A stretch of DNA of 64,000 nt from Pseudevernia furfuracea (GCA_022315425.1 JAIUPT010000038.1:2161501-2225500), one strand, 5' to 3'. Counted from the first letter of the stretch, positions 10,861 through 22,287 are shown. A program made the numbers and translations. Notes: generated by a model from the sequence alone, not told the origin.

Positions 10861-11398
10861 ATGAACTCTACGCAAGACGACACCATTTCCCGTCGCAAAC
10901 AAAAAAAGAGAGCCGCAAAGCTAAATAACGCCCAGTCCAGCGATAAGTGTGCTCCTCGCAGGACGCGTGAAAAAGATGCCGCCATACGTAACTCACGCTC
11001 TCGCCGCTTTCATCGAATTTTGAGCAGACCCGGACGCGGGCGGCCTCACACCCAAGGGCGCTGCGCAACTGCAGCGTTTCTTCTCTAAAAAGGTCCCTGA
11101 GAGTGAGAAGCCTTCATTACGTGAACTGGATCCTACTGCATTTCAGACGCTGTCGCAAATCCTTTCCGGGGAGGTCAATGTCCAAGATGAACTTCACGGA
11201 AGACTGGCACAGGTGACTAGAGAGAACATGATGGCGAGCGGAGTAAGGGAGGGAGGAGGACAGGGGCGAGAAGGCGAGGAGAAGATGCTGGCTGAGCAGG
11301 AAAGAGATGTGGGAGAGGCAGAGATGGAAGTGGAGGACAAACAGCTGGAGGAGGAGGACGAGGAGCAAGGCGGTGTGGTTTTGGCTAACGACTTGTAA
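10861..11398 (+). CDS. Small basic/acidic hypothetical protein, two exons
   Basis: Exon 1 (10861-10987) joins exon 2 (11028-11398) across a 40-nt intron (GTAACT...GAGCAG), giving about 165 residues. The N-terminus is strongly basic (SRRKQKKRAAKL), a likely nuclear localisation signal. The middle (GGLTPKGAAQLQRFFSKKV and LDPTAFQTLSQILSGEVNV) looks like a small folded helical unit. The C-terminus is a highly acidic, Gly/Glu-rich coiled-coil-like tail. I do not know the family. A nuclear, nucleic-acid- or chromatin-associated role is only suggested by composition. The intron is at the short end for fungi, but the phases are consistent. Confidence 0.5.
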
Positions 11399-12238
11399 CC
11401 ATGCATAGAAGTGGTCCGGCAATGAGCAAGGCAGTGGTGGCGGTGGGGCTCTGGCTAGCAACGTGTAGCCATGTATAAAAATGGCCAGATAGCATGAATG
11501 TAGTCTTTGCCCAACTCGGCTCAAAAAGTAAGGCATGGATACACTGTGGAATAGAGAGATAGTATATGACTGACTGGTTGGTTGTGCCACTGTTCTGCTA
11601 GTGTTGACCAATTTTTTAAGGTTATAATTGATTTAGCCCAAGCCCATTCATCGAGTATTGGCCGGGTGGTACAATGGAACGGGCGAGGCCTCGAGGGTTG
11701 TTGGCGGACACAAGTCTCAATCCTTCTTCTTCCTGCTGTTAAACATTCTCTGCCACTTATGCTAGCTCGAGGGTTTGCATCCACATAGATGAGTACCAGT
11801 CTTCAAGGTCTTCGGATCCTGAATGTCGCTGGGGCCTAATCCTATTGGGTGATTTTCCTTTTGCTCCTCGGTTCGACGCAGGCTGTGGCCACACGCCCTT
11901 GATTTTTTTCTTTTTTTCATTTTTTTTTTCAACATGGGTATCTTCCTTCACTCCTTCCACATTACCACCCAACTTATTTTATTGATGAGGACGCTTTCTT
12001 TCCTCTCGCTTACTGAACGTTTTTTGGTTCCTCTTTTTGACCCTTACTGGTGGCCTCAAGCCGTTTTCCTTTTGAAGTTGACATTCCCTTCAATGCTCGC
12101 TTAGTGTCACCAATCACAAAGCGACTGGAATAAGGCCTTCGGCAACCATTTTCATGAGATCATCTCTCTCGGAGAGGCTTCAGTGCATGCGCAATTATCT
12201 CGTTCAAAGCTGCTTCAATCCGACATGTGCCATGTTTA
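11399..12238. other. Intergenic stretch with T tracts
   Basis: It contains long T-rich runs at about 11898-11932 and a GGTGGTACAATGG motif near 11665 that resembles part of the short repeats at 34.3 and 40.6 kb. No gene was recognised. Confidence 0.4.
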
Positions 12239-12922
12239 TCAATGCTTCATCCCCTCCTTCCTTGCCTGCTCCTCCCTCACGCACTCATCGAACCTGACAA
12301 AACTCCCAATCCCCTCCACATAGCAACTCAATACCCACATCCACCACACCCTACTGAACATCCGAACCGTATGCTTCTCCAACCTCCCCTTTGCCATCCA
12401 CACTGCTTCCCCTCCATGAAACACAACCATGAACCAAAAAAGCAGTGGTTGTATGATGCGACAAAGGTTTGCGAAGCTCGGGACGTTCTTGAGTAGAGTA
12501 GCGTAGAAGATCGAGCCGGGTTCGAAGTTGGCGCGGCGGCAGAAGGAGATGTAGGTGAGCGCGCAGGCGACGAAGACGGCCGCCATGAAGCCGCGTGGTG
12601 GCTTGTATTCTTTCACCGTGACGTTGCTAGCACCCAAGCCGGCGACTGCCTCGGCGTCCATGGCTACCACTCGAGGTCTGGCTTCAGACCAGGATGTCAT
12701 GGCAGGCTTGACGGGTATGGCGTGCGGTGCGCCGTTGGAAGAGATGATGGTCAGGTCGTTGAAGCTGATGTCGGCTAGATGGGCGTTACGAGCGGAAAAG
12801 CTGGAGAGCTGGGCGTAGTACCGAAGGTAGCGGATTAGGGAGTCTTGGTGATCGTTGTTCATGTGGGTGATAATACGCTGCTTCGCTGCTTCGTCGGTGC
12901 TCTTGGATAGCTTTTCCGCCAT
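12239..12922 (-). CDS. DUF2470-domain integral membrane protein
   Basis: A 227-residue, single-exon protein from an ATG at 12922. Residues about 15-95 form a DUF2470 domain, recognisable from RIITHMNNDHQDSLIRYLRYY, the motif shared with the C-terminal part of haem-degrading HugZ/pyridoxamine-oxidase-like proteins. After a short linker (KEYKPPRG) come about three hydrophobic spans (FMAAVFVACALTYISF; a segment around PLLFWFMVVF; VWWMWVLSCYVEGIG) and a charged cytosolic tail. The combination of DUF2470 with membrane spans is known in fungi. A haem or flavin link is inferred from the family only. Confidence 0.75.
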   Translation of the reverse strand: MAEKLSKSTDEAAKQRIITHMNNDHQDSLIRYLRYYAQLSSFSARNAHLADISFNDLTIISSNGAPHAIPVKPAMTSWSEARPRVVAMDAEAVAGLGASNVTVKEYKPPRGFMAAVFVACALTYISFCRRANFEPGSIFYATLLKNVPSFANLCRIIQPLLFWFMVVFHGGEAVWMAKGRLEKHTVRMFSRVWWMWVLSCYVEGIGSFVRFDECVREEQARKEGMKH

Positions 12923-13885
12923 GGTGGTTGTATATCACAGTTTTTTTTTGCCGAAGCGTTTGGAAGGTAGAAGGAGGATGGAACAACGCTTGGTTGACCT
13001 AGTTGGTTGCCAAGTTACACAAGGAGGCGTCGCCACGTCATTCACTGCGGTGTTGAAGGGCTACCGAGGCAAGAAAATGTTTCAAATGACACTTTCCTAC
13101 CCGCCAACGGACAAGCTCCATGCACCATCACTTCTGCAAGTGAAGCTCAAGAAAAGTCCCAATGCCTTGTCTCATTCAATACCTTGATCGCATCATCGCA
13201 CAGAGCCAAGGCCGAACGTCAAAATGTCCCTTCCTGGCTTAGTGCATAGAGTAAAAGCCGCTTCGACGGCTGAACGTTTCGTTCGCATCTTCTGAAACTC
13301 CTCGAGTTTCCTCCTACCCTCAGCACAGGAAAGCTCCTCTTCGGCAGTCGGCATGGCTGCAGCCGTTGCGTTACACGTGGCCGAGACGGGACCTATTCCC
13401 GCTGCTCTAAGTATACAAATTCAAGGCCCCATCAGTGGCCCAATCGAGGGACGGAACTCCTACGCAGACGGATTGGCCAAACTGTTTCATACGCTCTTTG
13501 CTAAGCGATGTTTGGCGCATCTCTTAAAGTATTGTTGAAAACGTTCCACTTCTCTACCGTGTCCTCAGGCGCTTCTACTGATTCAATTGCTGTGTCCCGC
13601 TCGTAGCGCACGTTCATCACTGCCATCTCTCATTTGTCGATAGCTGCGCAAATGTTACGAATCTGAGACCACAAGCACCGCATACCACTGTCACATGCGA
13701 AGAAGCGATAAACGATAGGCTATGCAATGATTTATATGACCTCGAATGCCTCCGCACATCTCTTGGCTTGCATATGATAGACAGTCTTTTCTGCACTTTA
13801 TCCTAGAACTCTCGTTCAACCTTTCCCAAGCGGTCTTTTATCTTTGCATTCAACACATTCGCAGTATATATCTGATCGTGCAGCC
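12923..13885. other. Intergenic stretch
   Basis: Short open frames on both strands but no domain, RNA or repeat recognised. The last 100 bp presumably hold the promoter and leader of the secreted protein gene. Confidence 0.45.
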
Positions 13886-14782
13886 ATGAAGTCCTCCTCG
13901 GCAGCCCTCTCTCTACTCTTCCTCCTTCCTAGCATCCATGCCGCCGCTCTCCCCCAGCTCATTGGCGCTGAGCTCGAAAGCACTTCTAGCCCTCTCAAAC
14001 GAGACACCTCAGACAACCTCGTCCCTCACTCTCCGCAACCCGGATTACCGGAGGCTGTTGCCTCCATGACCGATGATCCATCGTTCAACCCTTCCTCGAA
14101 CCTTGAAAGGGACCTCTCTGCCCGCAGCCCTCAAGGCCCGGACTCCAATCCCGGCGAATTCACCGACGTCGGTCTCTCGCGTGTGAATCCTGCTAACCAC
14201 CATTCCTCTGCGGACTCTCCCTCTTCGTCTTCTACGCCCGACGGCCAAGAAATGGATGCCGCCTCGAAAATGTCACATGATGGGCATCGTGAATGGGACG
14301 ACATGGTGGGAGAGGACGCGAAAACCGAACATCATCGCCACCACGATTGGAACGGCACGCATCACGAGCATCGAAAAGACGGAATTTTGGCCGAGTTCAA
14401 TTCCCATGGTGAGCACATCGTCGTCTACAACGGCACATCTTACCCCAACGGTACGAGCTATAGCCCTGCAAATGAAACGATGGATGGGGGCAATATGTTA
14501 GAGGCCGTCGTTGTCGATGGCGATGAGGTTGTCGTCTACCGTCAGCCATGGAACGAGACCCGTCATCATCATCACAACCATACTGGAGGAGGACCTATGC
14601 CTACTGCTACTGGAGTATGGCTTCCTTCCGGAACAGGATGGATTCCTAGTGCGACAGGAATGCCGCGCCATCATCACAGGAAGGTGCCCAGTGCAGCCGA
14701 CGCTGGATTCAGGGGCCCAATGTCGAAGAGAGGGGGCCGTTCCAGCAAATACTCTGCAGGAGGAGTCAAGCATAGGAAGTAG
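13886..14782 (+). CDS. His-rich secreted protein with possible Kex2 sites
   Basis: I chose the ATG at 13886, which gives 298 residues, over an upstream non-ATG start. It begins with a classical signal peptide (MKSSSAALSLLFLLPSIHAA). A dibasic Kex2-type site follows at about residue 34 (SPLKR/DTS) and a second possible one lies near the end (MSKRGG). The mature protein is Ser/Pro-rich and then His-rich (KTEHHRHHDWNGTHHEH, RHHHHNHTGG), with several N-glycosylation sequons (NGT, NET, NHT). The composition suggests an extracellular, possibly metal-binding or wall-associated protein. The family is not recognised. It could be an effector-like or species-restricted protein. Confidence 0.6.
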   Translation: MKSSSAALSLLFLLPSIHAAALPQLIGAELESTSSPLKRDTSDNLVPHSPQPGLPEAVASMTDDPSFNPSSNLERDLSARSPQGPDSNPGEFTDVGLSRVNPANHHSSADSPSSSSTPDGQEMDAASKMSHDGHREWDDMVGEDAKTEHHRHHDWNGTHHEHRKDGILAEFNSHGEHIVVYNGTSYPNGTSYSPANETMDGGNMLEAVVVDGDEVVVYRQPWNETRHHHHNHTGGGPMPTATGVWLPSGTGWIPSATGMPRHHHRKVPSAADAGFRGPMSKRGGRSSKYSAGGVKHRK

Positions 14783-16767
14783 CTGGTTGAGTAAAGTTGC
14801 TGGGGATGCATGCGCAGGCATTGGAGGTAGGTTTGAAGGGGTGGCAGACTAGCATATAGAGAGGCACTGGCTGGAGTTTATGAATTGTCCATTTGCATCA
14901 CACGCTCTCAGAATCAAAAAGTTTCGAATCTTTTCCGACAAAAGATGGGTTTCCTCGAAAACATGACGCAACGGCAGTCCACCCCGGACTTCGCTCATCT
15001 CGCCTCGAATGCGCTTTTGAGGGCCTTTGTCGCGAGATCCAACGCGGCGAAGGTGCAAGATGAGGTTTGGGAAGGCCTCAGGTGCGACTTGTAAGGAATC
15101 GCCCTCTTTCACGATTGAACTATTTTTGTTGAGACTTCACTTCTGAATGCTCTTCCGTCGTGACTCAGTGCTACCTCGTCGCTACCTCCTACCTCTTCCC
15201 TCCCTTTTCTGTTCAATGGACCAAAGTGAACATCATCGAGGTCCCTCTTCCCGTGCATTCTTTCTTCCTCCTCGTGCTTTTCTCATCTACCGTCGCTGCC
15301 AGTGCCACATCCAGCCATAGGAATCCATCAAACAAACTGGCAATGTCGTCAGCAAGCGATCCGTAACCCGTTGGCACACCCGTACAGCTTCCCAAAAGAC
15401 CCTCCGATGTGGCCACGTCATGGACTCAGGCCATCCAAAGTGGCGAGGCTTTTGCTTCGTCAAATGACTGAGGGTGGTCCGCAAAGCGAGTTTCGGTTCT
15501 ATGCAGACCTCGCGGATAGTGGCTGGAGCCGACTCCCTACTGACGGTGCGACGGACATGGGGCTCGCTCCTGCGCTGAGGGCATTGGGGGCGACGGGGGG
15601 CGACGAGTGGCACTTATGGAATCTAAGCCGTGTCTCTTCTCTTCCTGGCAATTGCGCCAAATGTCTGCTATCTGGTACGATGCACCACGCAAGACGAATC
15701 GTATGCTGAATGAGTTTTCACAGTGAAACATGATGCAACAAGACGATTTTTTAAGTTGCCTGGATCCGACACTGAATACGTGAGTCATGAGAGACAAGAG
15801 CCTCGTTTTCCAAGCACATTCTTACACCCCCCCCCCTTCCTCTATCTAGCCACCCAGCTACGCACGATGCCAGCAATACTACAATCCTGACCAAGGCCTC
15901 ATCATTGCCGGATTCCAACTACAGTCCTCAGAGGACGTACAAAGGCCCCGGAGTCGTCTACCCCCGCTCTCAACAGATGGTCCGGACGTCGTCTACCTCG
16001 TCCGGGCCGACCTCTGCGGCAATAATGAGCCAGACGCCGCGAAGGAAAATAAAAAATATTTCATCAGACACCACCACATCAGGATCGATTCGCCAATAAC
16101 GGTTGGATGTCATCCACGAAAGCCATTATTATTGGCGGGCGCTGGCAATCTCAATCCTCTCGGCACCAGGGATGATGAGATTCGGCGCGGAAAAACGGAA
16201 CCGGGGGGGGGGAGGAAAGCTTTTGTCGGGAACGGCGCAAGTTGGTGACTTCGTACGGGGTTGCTTGCGTGTGGTTGGTTCTTGACCACTCACTCATATC
16301 AGGGAGGGGAAGACACTACCTAAAGTAGGGAGGAAAGAAAAGTGACAGAGCCGTTTACTGTGTGTTCCAGGACGATGTGGATGTGATTTCTATGACTGGG
16401 ACCTTGTGCAGCTTTCCAGTGATAATATATATATACCATTGGAAGAGCTGCGTCGCTTCATGTTTTTCATAATATAGAAGGCTAGAATGCATCAAAAAGA
16501 AGTATTTTTTGCTGTAGACCCAATGGTGCTTATGTAATATATATGTTGGGTTAGCAAATTGCCTATATAGGCTTAACTGTGCAAAATAGAGTAAACGTCG
16601 CGGGCGCTAGAGATGACCACAGCGGCACAAAACCTCGATTTGGTTAGTTTCCGACTTTTAGTGCCTTCTTTTAGTCCGTGGACGATACCTAAGGTAAGAA
16701 AGGTAGACAGTTCGCAATTTGCATTATTGCGACGAGCGTCGTCTCTGGAGCGATATACCTTTGCGCA
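14783..16767. other. Long intergenic stretch with homopolymer runs
   Basis: About 2 kb without a convincing gene. A C run lies near 15827-15838 and a G run near 16203-16212. A 135-codon open frame at 15302-15709 and a 64-codon one at 15905-16099 lack domain-like composition. The AT-rich tail (16430-16580) contains several TATATA steps. The promoter of the GatC-like gene should lie just before 16768. Confidence 0.4.
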
Positions 16768-17370
16768 ATGGCACACAGGCAATGCCTCGGAAGCATTCTG
16801 ACCGGCAAAACACAACGGATCCACACCGCCAATGCATCAGCAGCAGTACGGACACTCTCCTCAACCGCCACCAAACCCCCAGATGACCTCGAGGCTCTCC
16901 TTGCCAAACCCTCTCGCTCTGTGAAATCGCTCTTGACGCCTGCAGATGCAGCCGCCGGCTCCGCGCCCGAGATCACCAAGAAACAACTGCACCACCTCCT
17001 CCGCCTCTCCGCCCTCCCTCTCCCTGCATCCCCGGCTGAGGAAAGCCGCATGATATCCGACCTGCAATCGCAATTGCAGTTCGTGAGAGCTATACAAGAC
17101 GTGGATACAGAGGGCGTGGAGCCATTGGTTGCGCTACGGGATGAGACTGAGGAAGGCGAAAGGGAGGGGACGATTGGGTTGGCGGAGATGAAGGGGGAGT
17201 TGGGGAAGGAAGAGGTTGTGGGGATGAGAGGGAGGATTGTGAGGAGGAAGGGTGCAGAGGTGAAGGGGAAGGGTGAGGGTGGGAATGACAAGGGTGGAGA
17301 TTTGAATCTGCTGGCTCAGGCACCGAGGAGGTTGGGGCCGTATGTTGTGGTTGATACTGCGAAAGACTGA
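16768..17370 (+). CDS. gta3: Mitochondrial Glu-tRNA(Gln) amidotransferase subunit, Gta3/GatC-like
   Basis: A 200-residue single-exon protein. The N-terminal 35 residues are basic, Ser/Thr/Ala-rich and free of acidic residues (HRQCLGSILTGKTQRIHTAN), as in a mitochondrial presequence. Residues about 70-125 carry the GatC-type core: ITKKQLHHLLRLSALPLP, then EESRMISDLQSQLQFVRAIQ, DVDTEGVEPL and ALRDE. The C-terminal part is charged and ends with GPYVVVDTAKD. GatC subunits stabilise the GatA/GatB enzyme that converts Glu-tRNA(Gln) to Gln-tRNA(Gln) in mitochondria; Gta3 is the fission-yeast-type version. Confident for the family, less so for the exact subunit name. Confidence 0.8.
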   Translation: MAHRQCLGSILTGKTQRIHTANASAAVRTLSSTATKPPDDLEALLAKPSRSVKSLLTPADAAAGSAPEITKKQLHHLLRLSALPLPASPAEESRMISDLQSQLQFVRAIQDVDTEGVEPLVALRDETEEGEREGTIGLAEMKGELGKEEVVGMRGRIVRRKGAEVKGKGEGGNDKGGDLNLLAQAPRRLGPYVVVDTAKD

Positions 17371-17710
17371 GGTACCACAAGCACAGATGAATCTCATGGG
17401 AGTTAGGCCTCGATTCTAGCAAGAACGGGGGATTCCAGATCCGCGAGTCACCAAATTCTCGGACCCAAACGCCTCTAAACACCTAGTTGGTGGCCATCTA
17501 CCCCTTCGTATCGGCATTCGCTGGCTCAATCGAGCCGAACTTTGGAAGGTCCTTGGCTTCATTTTTTCGAAGGCAATGCAAAGACGACCAACGACCATAG
17601 GGGCCCGCCAGAGCTTCGGCAACTATCCGTCTGTTTGGAGACCCGAAGGATTTAATCCAGTGATCCTGTCTTGTCCTCCCATTTTTTTCAATGCGCTGTG
17701 AGACCGTCTC
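17371..17710. other. Intergenic stretch between convergent genes
   Basis: 3' regions of the GatC-like gene and the HMG-CoA lyase gene. No separate feature was recognised. Confidence 0.5.
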
Positions 17711-18960
17711 TCAAGTCGAAGATAACCTTGCCAAAATCGCTTTCCCCGCTCGGCTATCATTGGGTCTACCGAGTTCCTTAGATATCCAATCACCAATCTC
17801 TGCCATTTTCTCAACATCAACTCCGGTGGTCGCGCCAAGGCTATGCAAGCAGTGGAGGAGATCTTCTGTTGCAACATTCCCAGTGGCACCTTTTGAGTAT
17901 GGACAACCGCCTAGCCCACCGACACTGCTATCGAACGTCCTGATACCCTGCTCTAACCCCACCACGGCATTGACAAGAGCCTGTCCGTACGTGTCGTGGA
18001 AATGCAATGCTAAGTCCTTGGCGGATATCCCAGCTCCGAACAGGGCTTTGAGGAGCTCTTGGGTCTTCGGTGCTGTGCCCATACCAGTGGTGTCTGCTAC
18101 AGAGACCTCATCTGCGCCAATTTCCAGCAGAGATGCAGTAATCTCTGCCACCTTCGCCGGAGACACGTCAGGACCTTCATATGGACAGCCAAGCGCTACC
18201 GATACATAGCCACGCACTCGGATATTCCGCGACTTTGCAAGGGACACAATTGGCCTGCATCGTTCTAATGATTCTGCGATTGTGCAATTGGTGTTTATTT
18301 TGGAGAATGTTTCTGTCGCTGCCGTAAACAGAGATACTTCCATTGAATTGGAGACCAATGATCTATCGGGCTGTACCGAATCCTTGTTTTGGTCTCCCGT
18401 TGACTTTATCGGCCTTTGCTCCCCAGTATCTCCGATCTCCCCAGGCTCTGGTGACGGAGGTGGTGTAGGCATAACGGTTGGGTCTTCAGATGGGGAATTG
18501 GGAACGTTGTTGGTGTTTGAGGTTTTGAGAAAGTTTTGAAGTCCTTTGAGGTTGGGAACGAGGAAAGTGAATGCAACTGGGGCTGGTGCAGCAGGAGGTT
18601 GGGCAAGGAGGTAATTGAGGACTTCTGATGAGTTTGCCATCTATTCTCGGTAGCATTGCCGTATTAGCAATTGCACGGTGGATAGCAGTTGTAGTTTTGG
18701 AGTACCTGAGGTACCCATTTCGGTGAAACAAACGATCCAGCTTCAATATTCCTAACGCCAGTCTGAGCTAGACGCCGTATGAGCTCGATCTTAGTCTCTA
18801 GCGGTATAGACGTCGACTCATTCTGTAGTCCGTCGCGTGGACCGACCTCTACTATTCGTACCTCTCCTGCTCTGCGCCGCGTGCTCATGGAAAAGCCTCG
18901 ACGAGCACACCGACATCCCAATCGCCTTCCGAGCCCAAAAATGAGCCTGATATGAGGCAT
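17711..18960 (-). CDS. HMGCL: Hydroxymethylglutaryl-CoA lyase, two exons
   Basis: Exon 1 (18960-18706) is joined in phase 0 to exon 2 (18640-17711) by a 65-nt intron (GTACTC...AATAG), giving about 394 residues. It splits HMG-CoA to acetyl-CoA and acetoacetate in mitochondrial leucine breakdown; the N-terminus (MPHIRLIFGLGRRLGCRCAR) is presequence-like. TIM-barrel family motifs are present: VEVGPRDGLQNE (catalytic Arg-Asp), EAGSFVSPKWVPQ, LVPNLKG, HFHDTYGQ (metal-binding His residues) and VGGLGGCPYSKGATGNVATED (catalytic Cys and Asn). Unusually, a Pro/Ser-rich insert of about 50 residues (VMPTPPPSPEPGE) interrupts the barrel after NLKGLQNFL. It is divergent from DPH1, with 182 bp between the start codons. 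Confidence 0.92.
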
Positions 18961-19142
18961 GGCAAAGGCTTACAACAGCGAAAGAGGTAGAGCGAAGCTG
19001 TCTCGCGAGCGGTTGTCCTCGAGTTCGGCGGAGTTGCGGGGAACTTTCAGGCTTTTTCACGGTCACCACCCGGAGATCAAATATCCCAGACCGGTCTGAC
19101 AGCCCGAGGGAACACACCAATCTGGAATCCACTTTTACCAAA
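18961..19142. promoter_or_regulatory. Bidirectional promoter between HMG-CoA lyase and DPH1
   Basis: The 182 bp between two divergent ATGs must contain the promoters of both genes. No specific factor site is claimed. Confidence 0.5.
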
Positions 19143-20545
19143 ATGGAAGAAGATCGTGCTCAAGCCGATCTCGGGGGGGTAGTTGATGCTGAGGTCTGTA
19201 CAGAGAAACAAGGAAAGCAGAAACAGCCAAAGAAAAGGTTCATCGGGAGAAAAGAAGCAGCAGAACGAGCGGAGAAGAGGGGCGATACGAATGGGACTAT
19301 TGAAGACAGTGCGGCTATACAGGGTGTGCAAAGAGCCTCGAAAATCTGAGAACGAAAAACTGACATTCTGCAGTTGCACAACCAAAAAAGACGGCCAGAG
19401 CGCTCAACCAAGTCCCTCCAGAAATCCTCAACGATCCAGAAATTAATGATGCCATATCTCTTTTACCTCCCAACTACTCCTTCGAACTACACAAGACAAT
19501 ACATCGAATACGCACATCTGATTCCAAAAAGATAGCCTTACAATTTCCAGAAGGCCTGCTGCTCTTCGCTACCACCATCTCAGACATCCTTACACGATTC
19601 TGCCCAGGGACTGAGACGCTCATCATGGGCGATGTGACATACGGAGCATGCTGTATAGACGACTATACTGCTCGAGCCCTTGGATGTGATATTTTGGTAC
19701 ATTATGCGCATAGCTGTCTTATACCAGTGGATGTCACAAAGATCAAGACCCTCTACGTTTTCGTCGACATAAGCATAGATACGTCCCATCTCTTAGCGAC
19801 CCTAGAGCGGAACTTTCAGCCCGGCAAAACCCTAGCTATGGTAGGGACTATCCAATTCAATGCCACTCTTCACACTGTGAAACCCGTCCTCGAGCGCGCC
19901 GGCTTCAAGGTCTTAATTCCACAAATCACGCCACTCAGCAAGGGCGAGATTCTTGGCTGCACCTCGCCACGCCTTTCGACTGATCAAGCGGACCTCATTC
20001 TCTACCTGGGAGACGGCCGCTTCCATCTCGAGTCTGCCATGATTCACAACCCCTCGCTGCCTGCCTATCGCTATGATCCCTATTCGCGAAAGCTCACTTA
20101 CGAAACGTACGATCATGAGGAGATGCATGATCTGCGCCGACAAGCCATTAATTCGGCCAAAAAGGCCAAGAAATGGGGTCTCATTCTTGGCTCTCTTGGT
20201 CGTCAAGGAAATCCGCACACTATGGCTATGATCGAAAATACCCTTAATGAGCGGGGAATTCCATTTATCAACCTGCTTTTGAGCGAAATCTTCCCGGGGA
20301 AGTTGGCCATGATGAACGATGTTGATTGCTGGGTGCAGGTAGCTTGCCCCAGACTGAGTATCGACTGGGGCTACGCTTTCCCGAAGCCGTTACTGACGCC
20401 TTACGAAGCACTCGTTGCTTTAGAGACGAGAGAGGAGTGGGGCCATGGTAACCAAGGTGTTTATCCCATGGACTTTTACGCTAAAGAAGGTTTGGGAAGA
20501 ACGAAGGAGGGCGAAATTGCGCCAATGGTCGCTGCTAAGGCTTGA
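19143..20545 (+). CDS. DPH1: Diphthamide biosynthesis protein 1, two exons
   Basis: Exon 1 (19143-19323) and exon 2 (19374-20545) flank a 50-nt intron (GTGTGC...AACTGACA...CTGCAG) and give 450 residues. With Dph2, Dph1 transfers the 3-amino-3-carboxypropyl group of S-adenosylmethionine to the diphthamide His of elongation factor 2 by radical chemistry at a 4Fe-4S cluster. The three cluster cysteines lie in MGDVTYGACCIDD, ILGCTSPRL and VACPRLSIDWG. Other family segments are VPPEILNDPEIN, LQFPEGLL, VHYAHSCLIP and GLILGSLGRQGNP. The N-terminal 60 residues are charged and Lys-rich (KQPKKRFIGRKEAAERAEKR). Convergent with the next gene, 95 bp between stops. Confidence 0.95.
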
Positions 20546-20640
20546 GGAAGATGCCCAAGCTATCTAGGTGCTCGCTAATTCCCTGTCCGCATGGCCTCGT
20601 CATAACATCACACGAACTATCACATTTGTTCCTGTTGACA

Positions 20641-22287
20641 TCACGCCATATACTTTTTCAATCCCTTCAGTCTCTCTTTCGCCCCCTCCAACACCTCGTC
20701 ATCCTTGCAAACCGCAAACCGCAACCAGTCCTCAGCCAAGTGCGCGTTCTCATCTGTGTAGAACTCGGTCGGCGGGATGGCAGCAACACCGAGTTCCATG
20801 ATGCAAAACCAACTCAGCTTGAAGTCCCTTGGTCGATCGGCTACATGCGGTGGAAAGTCATAATCCTTTGGCAGTTTCACCTTGCTCAAGTTGGCAAGCA
20901 CAAAGTATCCGCCCTCGGGTTCGGAATAGGGCAGGCCCAGCTCGTCGAACACTTCGCAGAAGCGGGTCATTTTGGACTTCATCTCGTGCTTGCTCTGCTC
21001 CCAGAAGCCTACTTCGTCCGCTCTTTCAAACCCGACAGCTGCGGCCTCTTGCAGAGGACTCACACTGCTATAGCATATCCTCGTATGCGCGGCAGAGACG
21101 TACTTGATCAAATGCTCAGGCCCAATAAGCCACCCTACACGCCAACCTGTAGCATAGAAGTTCTTGCCAGCTGAGCCGACAGTCAAAGTCAGCTTAGCGA
21201 TTTCCGGCGAAAGCGTAGCAACGCGGGTGAAAGGAACGTAGTAAAGGCGATCATAGACTTCGTCGGAGAGGATGATGATGTTATACTTAACGCAAAGGGC
21301 GCCTATAGCTTCAAGTTCGTTCTTTGAAAAGACCTTTCCAACAGGATTGTGGGGAGAATTTAGCACGATCATGCGAGTTTTATCGTTAATGCATTTTTCC
21401 AATTCGGAAAAGTCAATCGCCCATTCGGAAGCGGAGGTTGTCTTGTTAGCTCCTTCCTTTGGTGGCTGAAGAGGTGCGTAGACCACTTTGCCGCCAGCCA
21501 TCTCAATGTTGGGGATGTATCTCCAAAATCAGTCCTGAGCATGATAGGAAAAAATTGGGGTAATGCCTACTGATCGAAGAAGGGCTCAAATATAATGACT
21601 TCATCTCCTGGCTCGACAAATCCCATAAAAGCACTGAGCATTCCTTCATTGGCTCCAGTAGTGATAGTGACTTCTGTGTCTGGATTTATCTTCTTGCCAA
21701 AGAAGGGCGAGTACGCATTCGCTATTGCTTTCTTTAACCGTGGCCGACCCTAGCATATACTCAGCAGACAGTACATGTCCGCTTTATCCATACGCACCTT
21801 CGTAGGAGAGTACTGATTGCACTCTACCCTGTCCAACGCTTCTTTTGCAGCATCAATGACGAATTGGGGAGGGTTGTAGCCACTTCAAGTAGTCAATTGG
21901 AAGGCTTGGTTAACCAGAGATGTTGCCCATACTTACAAAAACCCTTGGCCCATATTTATGATCGGCTGAACGGGTGATGCAGTTGCAGCCTCATTGACGA
22001 TAGTCCTACGATAGCGAATTAGCATTACTTTCAAATGGCCTACGCGTGTAAGATAAACCCGGGGAGTTTTTGATAAAGGACAAGGAATTGATTCCCCACT
22101 CGCTGCAAATCTCACTGACATATTCGTACACATACCAGACATCTTGTTTCTGGCCTGCAACCCTCTTTGCAGGCTGGAATGGATCACTTCTGACCATTGT
22201 GATGCTGAAGCTTTGACTAAAGACCTTGTTCGGTCTGGAGAGACTGGATACTCCAGAGAATATGGGCCTCCTGAGCGCAGAGTGCAT
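20641..22287 (-). CDS. BNA3: Kynurenine/aromatic aminotransferase (BNA3-like), five exons
   Basis: Exons 22287-22136, 22005-21937, 21882-21798, 21749-21571 and 21520-20641 keep phase throughout and give about 454 residues. This is a fold-type I PLP aminotransferase of the kynurenine-oxoglutarate transaminase group, which forms kynurenic acid from kynurenine. Motifs in order: INMGQGFFGYNPP, NQYSPTKGRPRLKKAIA, TTGANEGMLSAFMGFVEPGDE, NSPHNPVGKVFS, LSDEVYDRLYY, TVGSAGKNFYATGWRVGW (PLP lysine in SAGK) and a C-terminal LRFAVCKDDE. The first 30 residues (MHSALRRPIFSGVSSLSRP) look like a mitochondrial presequence; an internal Met (MVRSDPFQPAKRV) could give a cytosolic form. It is divergent from MGS1. 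Substrate specificity is inferred from the family. Confidence 0.92.

Noticed and set aside
11650..11720. Possible tRNA near GGTGGTACAATGG
   Set aside because: A-box-like only; no B box at the right distance and no acceptor-stem pairing.
15302..15709. 135-codon plus-strand frame
   Set aside because: No domain pattern, and overlapping frames of similar length occur on the other strand; treated as chance.
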